A DNA stretch of 64,000 bases, taken from Sulfurimicrobium sp964384915 (GTDB taxonomy: Bacteria > Pseudomonadota > Gammaproteobacteria > Burkholderiales > Sulfuricellaceae). The DNA is taken from NCBI GenBank assembly GCA_964384915.1, contig CAYLMA010000004.1, positions 1 through 64,000 of the forward strand. Direction: 5' to 3'. The position numbers were made by a program, and so were the translations under genes. Below are positions 32,686 through 38,412 of this stretch, in pieces. Within the stretch, counting starts at the first letter, position 1, and each line of letters starts with the position of its first letter. Under the pieces are notes generated by a model. It searched no databases, had not been told where the DNA came from, and was given only the letters and a program-made list of their open reading frames with translations.

Positions 32686-34148
32686 TAGCTCGCCGCCTGC
32701 TGCACCGGAAGCCATATTCTGAATGTCGTGCCCGTGCCGACTTCGCTCTCCACCTCGATTCTGCCGTTGTGCTTGTCGATGATGCCGTAGGAAAGCGACA
32801 GCCCCAGCCCGGTGCCCTTGCCCACCGGCTTGGTGGTGAAGAAGGGGTCGAAAATCCGCTTCAGGTTCTCGGGCGCGATGCCCTTGCCGGTATCGGAAAA
32901 TTCCACCCGCACCATGCCGTTCTCGGCCCCGGTGCGGATCGTGATCCTGCCGCGCCCGCCCTCGCCGATGGCTTGGGAGGCATTGACCAGCATGTTCATG
33001 AACACCTGGTTGAGCTGGGAGGCGAGGCACTCCACCTGGGGAATGTCGCCAAAATCCTTGACCACCTCGGCTTTGTACTTGATTTCATTGTTGACCACGT
33101 TAAGCGTGCTGTCGATGCCCTTGTGCAGATCGACCCATTGCCATTCCGCCTGGTCGACATGGGAGAAATCCTTGAGATCCTGCACGATGCCCTTCACCCG
33201 CACGATGCCCTCGCTGGATTCACTGAGCAGGTCGCGCACGTCCCCCTTGAGGTATTCCCAATCCGATTCCAGCTTCAGCGCGCGGATTTCCTGCAGCAAG
33301 GCCTGGTCGGCGAGGGAGGGTTCGGCGCGTTCATAGGCTTCAATCATCCTGAACAGTTTTTCCACGTACAGTCCCAGGCTGCCCAGGTTGGAATTGACAT
33401 AGCCGATGGGATTGTTGATCTCGTGCGCCACGCCGGCGGCAAGCTGGCCGATGGAAGCCATCTTTTCCGATTGCAGCAACTGGTTGTGGGCCTGCTCCAG
33501 CTTCCTGATCAGCGCTTCCTGCTCTTCCTTTTCATGCTGCAGCGCCGCCTCCGCCTGCACGCGCGCGGTGATGTCGCGGAAACTCAGCACCCGGCCCACC
33601 TTGGCCTCGCCGGGATCCTGCGGCGGGGAATAGCTGTCGATCACCCTGCCATCCATGCAATGGAAGGTGGCGTGGCATTCTTCATCGGGGTGCTGGCGCA
33701 AATACTCCATTTTCTTCACGAATTCGGCAGGCTCGCTGAGCTGGCCGAGAAAATGCTGCATCAAGCGCGCATGGTCCCAGAATGCCAGCAGCTCGTCCGG
33801 CACGCCCCACATCAGCGCAAACCGCTGGTTGAAGCGCACGATCCTGGCGTCCCGGTCCAGCACCAGGATGCCGTCGGCGGTTGATTCCAGGGTGGTGCCG
33901 AGCAGCGACAACAATTGTTCGAGCTGCCCCTCCGCGCGCTGGCGCTCGGCCAGCTCGGTACGCAGCTCGCTATTGCGCTCGGTCAGCTCTTTCGACATCA
34001 GATCCAGCGAGCGCTCTATCATCAGGCGGTCGGCATCGGCGCTTTCATAGGCATCGCTCACCGCCGCCAGCAGCATCGTCAACCCCTCCGGCATGGCGGC
34101 GTTGGCATCGAGAAAGCGCTTGATTTGCCGTTGCAGCAGACGGTGCAT
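32685..34148 (-). CDS. PAS histidine kinase paired with FIST protein
   Basis: This 487-residue soluble kinase has a helical N-terminal part (about 1-75), a PAS domain (about 80-200; TADGILVLDRDARIVRFNQRF), a coiled coil, then HisKA with SIGQLAAGVAHEINNPIG (the phosphorylated H), an N box FMNMLVNASQAI, and ATP-lid motifs DTGKGIAPE, FFTTKPVGKGTGLGL. The core closely matches the kinases at 51484, 58372 and 59772. It starts 3 bases after the FIST gene, so the FIST protein is its likely sensory partner. Its response regulator is not obvious; receivers within the chemotaxis cluster are candidates. Confidence 0.9.
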   Translation of the reverse strand: MHRLLQRQIKRFLDANAAMPEGLTMLLAAVSDAYESADADRLMIERSLDLMSKELTERNSELRTELAERQRAEGQLEQLLSLLGTTLESTADGILVLDRDARIVRFNQRFALMWGVPDELLAFWDHARLMQHFLGQLSEPAEFVKKMEYLRQHPDEECHATFHCMDGRVIDSYSPPQDPGEAKVGRVLSFRDITARVQAEAALQHEKEEQEALIRKLEQAHNQLLQSEKMASIGQLAAGVAHEINNPIGYVNSNLGSLGLYVEKLFRMIEAYERAEPSLADQALLQEIRALKLESDWEYLKGDVRDLLSESSEGIVRVKGIVQDLKDFSHVDQAEWQWVDLHKGIDSTLNVVNNEIKYKAEVVKDFGDIPQVECLASQLNQVFMNMLVNASQAIGEGGRGRITIRTGAENGMVRVEFSDTGKGIAPENLKRIFDPFFTTKPVGKGTGLGLSLSYGIIDKHNGRIEVESEVGTGTTFRIWLPVQQAAS

Positions 34149-34151
34149 GGC

Positions 34152-35288
34152 TCAATTTTCCGAAAAAGTGGTAAGAGTCATGGCCTGATTGTGCAGTTCG
34201 CAACGGGTAACCGCGCCGTGCGGGCAAATCTCGCCATAGGAATAGAATCCGGTCAGCGCCGCGCCCTCGCCCAGCACCTCGCGCACGCCCTCGACCTCTT
34301 CCTCGATGCGCTGCTTCAGCACCAGCTTGCGCCCCACGCAACTGATCAGGATCGCCAGCTCGGCCGGGGTTCCGCCCATGGTTTCATGGCCAGCCCGTGC
34401 GGCGTCGCTCGCGCCATCGATGAGGCGGTCGAAATTGGCCTTCATCAGGCGGGCATGGGCACCTTCCGGCATGTCGCCGGCAAAGGTCATGCTGAGATCC
34501 TCCTCATTCACCGCCAGCACGGTGCGCACCACGTCATAGCTTCCGTTCTGCTGGCGCAGGGCGAGCGGAAACAGCAAGCCGGCCGCCGGCAATCCGGCCG
34601 CGTGCTCACCCAGGTAGCGCTTGTAGAGCGCCAGCGCAGACTGGCCGTCGAGTTCATACAGCACGTTGCCGCTGGAGCGGGTGATGAGGCGTTCCGGGCC
34701 GAAGGGGTCCCAGCCGCCGAGCGAGCCGTAGCCCACCCGGAGGCGCTCGCCATGGAAGCCCAGCGCGGCGATCCGGCCCGGCGCGGGCTCGCCGCCCGCC
34801 CACACCAGGGTATGCTGGAAGCGGCTGCCGTCCCCGGCCAGCCCGCCGGTCGCGGCGACGTCGGCGGGCAGGTGGTCGCGCAGGCCTTTCACCAGTTCGC
34901 TGCCGTTGACCAGCAAGCCATCGGACAGCACCAGCACATGGCGCAGGCCGCTGGTGCAGAGCGTGGCGGCCAGCATTTTTCCCGCGTCGTAGCTATTGCC
35001 GCCGGTGAGTTCAGTCACCGCCAGCTCCAGCCGCGTATCCTCGAACTGCACCGCCGCAAGCGTCAAGGAATCATCCCTGACCCGCGTGCCGCAGATCTCG
35101 CCCGCCGTGGAGCAGCCGGTAATCAGCGCACCGGGAAAATCCGCGCGGATGGCGTCCAGCACCGGCTTGCGCGCCAGGCAATCCGGCGCGCCGAACACCA
35201 GCACCCAGTGCGCCGCCTGGCCGACCCGGCCCTCGCCCTCATGCCGCCAGCCCTCATGTTCGGTCCAGTAACGCTGCTCGATTTTCAT
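34152..35288 (-). CDS. FIST-domain sensory protein
   Basis: The 378-residue cytoplasmic protein has a FIST N domain (about 25-215; PGALITGCSTAGEICG, GLAGDGSRFQHTLVW) and a FIST C domain (about 225-360; LYKRYLGEHAAGLPAAGLLFPL, KANFDRLIDGA, AILISCVGRKLVL.QRIEEEVEGV, TGFYSYGEICPHG). FIST domains are predicted small-molecule (possibly amino acid) sensors usually encoded next to kinases or chemotaxis proteins. The ATG at 35288 was chosen over the longer reading because it has GG-rich sequence upstream and fits the domain. Confidence 0.88.
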   Translation of the reverse strand: MKIEQRYWTEHEGWRHEGEGRVGQAAHWVLVFGAPDCLARKPVLDAIRADFPGALITGCSTAGEICGTRVRDDSLTLAAVQFEDTRLELAVTELTGGNSYDAGKMLAATLCTSGLRHVLVLSDGLLVNGSELVKGLRDHLPADVAATGGLAGDGSRFQHTLVWAGGEPAPGRIAALGFHGERLRVGYGSLGGWDPFGPERLITRSSGNVLYELDGQSALALYKRYLGEHAAGLPAAGLLFPLALRQQNGSYDVVRTVLAVNEEDLSMTFAGDMPEGAHARLMKANFDRLIDGASDAARAGHETMGGTPAELAILISCVGRKLVLKQRIEEEVEGVREVLGEGAALTGFYSYGEICPHGAVTRCELHNQAMTLTTFSEN

Positions 35289-35499
35289 CCTGATCACCCC
35301 GCTAGGGTAGTGTTTCACGCCAAATGGCACATTCAGCGCGTTCCCGCCCGTGAATCTTGCCACGGAACGGCTCGCCGAGGGAAGGCTTGCGGCGGCTCAC
35401 TGCGGGCGGATTGCAGTCCTGCCACAGGACAATCGGCGCCGTTCTGTTTGAGCAACAGCAGCTTGGGTTAGGCGCGCTCCGGGCGCGGCAGATGCGCGC
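35289..35499. other. 211-base gap upstream of the FIST gene
   Basis: The gap holds the second direct repeat copy (35302-35330) and otherwise unrecognised G+C-rich sequence. No open reading frame or RNA gene is convincing. It must contain the junction between the CheR transcript and the FIST-kinase transcript. Confidence 0.4.
35302..35330. repeat. Direct repeat copy B upstream of the FIST gene
   Basis: CTAGGGTAGTGTTTCACGCC and the next nine bases are the partner of 32656-32685, in the same orientation. It lies 14-42 bases upstream of the FIST start, so it could be either a regulatory site or the edge of an inserted FIST-kinase block. Confidence 0.6.
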
Positions 35500-36306
35500 T
35501 CATGGTTTGCGGTAGATTGCCGGGGCGACCGCCTGGAGCGTATCCACAACACCGTTGAGGCTTTCCGAATGGCCGATCAGAAAATGGCCACCTGCCCTGA
35601 GCAGAGGCAGCATGCGCTGCACCACCTGGCGCTTGGTTTCAATATCGAAATAGATCATCACGTTGCGCAGGAAGATCAGATCGAACTCGCCCAGCGACGG
35701 CAGTTGTTTGCTCAAGTTAAGCTGCATGAAATTCACCCGGCCGCGCAACTTGCCTTCCACCTGCAGGATTCCCTGCTGAGAACCGACCCCTTTCAGGCAA
35801 TAGCGCGACAGATATTCGCGCGAAATACCACTGGTGCGCTCGAGCGGATAGTGCCCGGCGCGCGCCTTGCCGAGCACCCGCGTGCTGATGTCGGATGCCA
35901 CCACTTCCCAGGGGCCATCGCCGAGCAGGTCGGCCAGCACCATGGCAATACTGTATGGCTCCTCGCCGCTGGAGCAGGCCGCGCTCCACACCCTGAAAGG
36001 CCGCCCCGGTTTGTGTCCAGGAAGGATTTGCTGGCGCAGGAAATCGAAATGCTTGGGCTCGCGGAAAAAATAGGTTTCGTTGGTGGTGAGCAGATCGACT
36101 GCCGTCTGAAGCTCTTCTTGGTGATGCCTGTCGGTCAGCAGATTGAAATATTCGCCATAACTGCGCATGTGATGTTGGGCCAGGCGTTTTCCCAGGCGGC
36201 TACACACCAGCGCCTTCTTGGCCGGGGATAGGCTGATTCCGGCAAGCTGGCGAATCAGCCGCTGAAATTGGGTAAATTCCTGGTCGGAAATCGGAACCGC
36301 TTCCAT
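35500..36306 (-). CDS. cheR: Chemotaxis protein methyltransferase CheR
   Basis: CheR methylates glutamates on chemoreceptors using SAM. The 268-residue protein has the helical N-terminal domain (FQRLIRQLAGISL), RLGKRL, TTNETYFFREPKHF, the SAM site WSAACSSGEEPYSIAM, and FLRNVMIYFD. The beta-subdomain loop GVGSQQG resembles the glycine-rich insertion of CheRs that bind a receptor C-terminal pentapeptide. The receptor at 38413 ends in such a peptide. No cheB or cheD is in the window. Confidence 0.95.
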   Translation of the reverse strand: MEAVPISDQEFTQFQRLIRQLAGISLSPAKKALVCSRLGKRLAQHHMRSYGEYFNLLTDRHHQEELQTAVDLLTTNETYFFREPKHFDFLRQQILPGHKPGRPFRVWSAACSSGEEPYSIAMVLADLLGDGPWEVVASDISTRVLGKARAGHYPLERTSGISREYLSRYCLKGVGSQQGILQVEGKLRGRVNFMQLNLSKQLPSLGEFDLIFLRNVMIYFDIETKRQVVQRMLPLLRAGGHFLIGHSESLNGVVDTLQAVAPAIYRKP

Positions 36307-36332
36307 TTTTCACCTCCAAAATACGCTCTGCT

Positions 36333-36414
36333 GTCATTGCGAGCGTAGCGAAGCAATCTGATTTTGGTCGTTGCGTTCAGCAAAACAAGATTGCTTCGCT
36401 ACGCTCGCAATGAC
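36333..36414. repeat. Perfect 27-base inverted repeat (GTCATTGCGAGCG type)
   Basis: 36333-36359 (GTCATTGCGAGCGTAGCGAA plus 7 bases) and 36388-36414 are perfect inverse complements around a 28-base spacer, in the gap between CheR and the di-iron protein. This sequence type recurs in intergenic regions of many unrelated bacterial genomes. Confidence 0.85.
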
Positions 36415-36417
36415 AAG

Positions 36418-36443
36418 GTTGGGCACGCTGTGCTTTGCCCAAC
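36418..36443. repeat. GTTGGGCA/TGCCCAAC hairpin after the ODP gene
   Basis: An 8-base perfect inverted repeat with a 10-base loop begins 5 bases after the stop of the ODP-like gene on the minus strand. There is no T-run, so termination is uncertain; the sequence resembles another common intergenic palindrome. Confidence 0.5.
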
Positions 36444-36447
36444 ATGC

Positions 36448-37182
36448 CTATTTCAAACCCACGTCCAGGTCGCTCAGCCAGTTGATGAAACGCTTCACGT
36501 CCTGCCCCTGATAGATGGCGCCATGTTGCGGGCACAGCATGTCGATCTCCATGCCATCCACTCGCCGGCACCATCTCTGCTTGGCCTCGTTCGAACCCAT
36601 CCAGCGGCGGTGAAAGCCCTCCGCGTGGCGGATATGCTTGCTGAAATTTCCGACGAACAGCGCGGCCTCGCCGGGTGGCAGCAAGGCCGCGCCCACGTCG
36701 CCGCTGAAAAGAATCCTCGCCTTCGGATCGTAGAGATGAAAATTGCCCGAGGAATGCAGGTAATGGGCCGGCACAGCCTCCAGGCTCAGCCCGTTCAGCG
36801 CCAGCGTCATGCCCTCGTCGGGAAGCTTGACGAAGGTATCGGCATTGCCGCCGAAATGCGGGATGAATTCCGCCCACAGCCAGCTCAGGTAGCACTTCAG
36901 CTCCGGATTGAAATCCAGCCACAGCCCGAGCGAGGAAATCACGTCCGGATCCTGGTGCGAGGCGAAGATGTGGCGGATGTTTTGCGGGTCGAATTCGGTG
37001 CTGATGGCCGAAAACACCGCGGAAAAGACTTCCATCCCGCCCGGGTCGGTAAGAATCGCCTGGTTGCCGTTGATCACCAGGTATTCGTTGGTGTCGATCA
37101 GAAAATCAGGCTTTTGCGGGTCACGCGAAATCGCCGCCCACTTGTGTCCGCCGTCCTCGTAGATATAAGTATTTTTCTTCAT
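36448..37182 (-). CDS. Oxygen-binding di-iron protein (ODP-like, MBL fold)
   Basis: The 244-residue protein has a flavodiiron-type metallo-beta-lactamase fold without the flavodoxin part. Metal-ligand candidates are H76, D78 and D80 in ASHQDPD, the histidine of HYLHSSGNF, the aspartate of LFSGDVG and the histidine of CPQHGAIY. HxDxD replaces the more usual HxExDH, as expected for the ODP branch. A chemotaxis ODP from Treponema denticola senses Fe(II) and oxygen through a stable iron-peroxo state and is co-transcribed with che genes. Placement 7 bases after a mini-MCP gene and near CheW and an Aer-like receptor suggests the same job here. Function is inferred from context. Confidence 0.78.
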   Translation of the reverse strand: MKKNTYIYEDGGHKWAAISRDPQKPDFLIDTNEYLVINGNQAILTDPGGMEVFSAVFSAISTEFDPQNIRHIFASHQDPDVISSLGLWLDFNPELKCYLSWLWAEFIPHFGGNADTFVKLPDEGMTLALNGLSLEAVPAHYLHSSGNFHLYDPKARILFSGDVGAALLPPGEAALFVGNFSKHIRHAEGFHRRWMGSNEAKQRWCRRVDGMEIDMLCPQHGAIYQGQDVKRFINWLSDLDVGLK

Positions 37183-37189
37183 TTTTACC

Positions 37190-37786
37190 TCAACTCATCT
37201 CGCTTCTGAGCGCCTTGATGATGGCAAGAATGCTTTCCACCGTCTGCTCGATCTGGTTCGACACCTGTTTCAGCGATGCCGTCATGTCCCCGCCATAAAC
37301 CGCCTCGATCTTGGCGCTGCGCGACAGCGCGCCGCCCATTTCGCACAGCTGCAGCGCCCGGCCGAGCAGCATGGACAGGCGCCTCCAGTCCCGCTTCACC
37401 TTTTCTCCGCCGGCCGCCAGCTCCGCCTCCTTGCGCGCCAGGACCGGCGTCAGCAAGCGCTTTGCGCTGTCGCCGCCGTGCATGGCCAGGGCGAAATGGC
37501 GCTGAACCCGTGCCTGTTTCAGCAGCTGGGTAACGCCCTTGAGCAATTCAAAAATTGGCGCCTCAAGGTCGATCATGAAATGCTCCAGCTTGCCGCTGAA
37601 AACCCGCAATTCCGATGACACCACGCCGAAGCCGCGCGATTTTTCCCCCGAGCGCTTCGCGGTCAGCATGGCGTTCAGGGCCACCAGGTTCACCTCGGAG
37701 GAAATCCGCACCACTTTCTTGATTTCCTCGTTGATCCTGACCACGCGGTGCAGATCGGCCGCCGCCTCGCTCACGATATCCTTCAT
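37190..37786 (-). CDS. Soluble mini-MCP-like protein with degenerate receptor tip
   Basis: The 198-residue, non-membrane protein has one recognisable part: residues about 25-70, IKKVVRISSEVNLVALNAML followed by RGFGVVSSELRVFS. This is an altered copy of the MCP hairpin tip that binds CheA and CheW (usual form TNLLALNAAIEAARAGE..GRGFAVVA.EVR.LA). The rest is predicted helical, with IEQTVESILAIIKALRSEMS at the end. It lacks membrane segments and methylation helices of normal length. It is encoded between CheW and the ODP-like gene, so it may couple ODP to the signalling array. Confidence 0.7.
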   Translation of the reverse strand: MKDIVSEAAADLHRVVRINEEIKKVVRISSEVNLVALNAMLTAKRSGEKSRGFGVVSSELRVFSGKLEHFMIDLEAPIFELLKGVTQLLKQARVQRHFALAMHGGDSAKRLLTPVLARKEAELAAGGEKVKRDWRRLSMLLGRALQLCEMGGALSRSAKIEAVYGGDMTASLKQVSNQIEQTVESILAIIKALRSEMS

Positions 37787-37824
37787 GTCCTGCTCCTGTT
37801 ACCCATTGGAACCCAAGCCCCTCC

Positions 37825-37883
37825 GTGGGAGCGGCGCCCTCGCCGCGATTTCCCCCGCCTTCGCGCCGGGGCGGCACTCCTAC
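37825..37883. repeat. REP-like inverted doublet at the cheW 3' end
   Basis: GTGGGAGCGGCGCCCTCGCC and four more bases (37825-37848) faces an inverted relative (37861-37883, reverse complement GTAGGAGTGCCGCCCCGGCG plus 3). Both are of the GTAGGAGCG-type REP form, each with its own internal palindrome. The right unit supplies the TAG stop of cheW. Confidence 0.7.
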
Positions 37884-38404
37884 ATCTCCGTGCCGATCTG
37901 GCTCAGCATGGTCATTTCGTCAATCGACAGGACGTGGTTCACGTTCAGGATAATCACGAATTTACCATTGATTTTCCCCATGCCCTGGATGAAATCGGTA
38001 CGGATCACCGCGCCGAAGGAAGGCGCCGGCTCGACCTCCTGTGCGGGTATCTCGAGTACCTCGTTGACGGTATCCACCACCACCCCGATATCCTGAAGTT
38101 CGCCCTCGGACTCGATTTCGATAATGACGATGCAGGTGCGGCGGGTGATTTCCGTGCTTGCCCGTCCGAAGCGGGCAGACAGGCCAATCACCGGCACCAC
38201 GCTGCCGCGCAGGTTGATCACGCCGCGGATGAATTCCGGCATCATCGGCACCGTGGTGAGATGGCCGTATTCAATGATTTCCTTGATATTGAGAATCGGG
38301 ATGGCGAACATTTCCCCTCCCAGCATGAAAGTCAGGTACTGGTTCTGATCCTGCTCCATGCCGGGAACCGCGGCCTGCTGATCCGTTTGCACCAGTGCGC
38401 CCAT
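37880..38404 (-). CDS. cheW: Chemotaxis adaptor CheW
   Basis: CheW links receptors to CheA. The 174-residue protein has the two SH3-like barrels: YLTFMLGGEMFAIPILNIKEIIEY, then MPEFIRGVINLRGSVVPVIGL, and VVVDTVNEVLEIPAQEVEP. It lies 8 bases after the Aer-like receptor. The stop codon lies in a REP-like element. Confidence 0.95.
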   Translation of the reverse strand: MGALVQTDQQAAVPGMEQDQNQYLTFMLGGEMFAIPILNIKEIIEYGHLTTVPMMPEFIRGVINLRGSVVPVIGLSARFGRASTEITRRTCIVIIEIESEGELQDIGVVVDTVNEVLEIPAQEVEPAPSFGAVIRTDFIQGMGKINGKFVIILNVNHVLSIDEMTMLSQIGTEM

Positions 38405-38412
38405 GTTTCCCC

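Noticed and set aside
32656..35330. Insertion sequence around the FIST-kinase pair
   Set aside because: No transposase or terminal inverted repeats are visible; only imperfect direct repeats, reported as a finding instead.
35326..35340. Sigma-54-like GG-N10-GC on the plus strand in the direct repeat
   Set aside because: It points away from any gene that could use it, the -12 part is poor, and the minus strand lacks the spacing.
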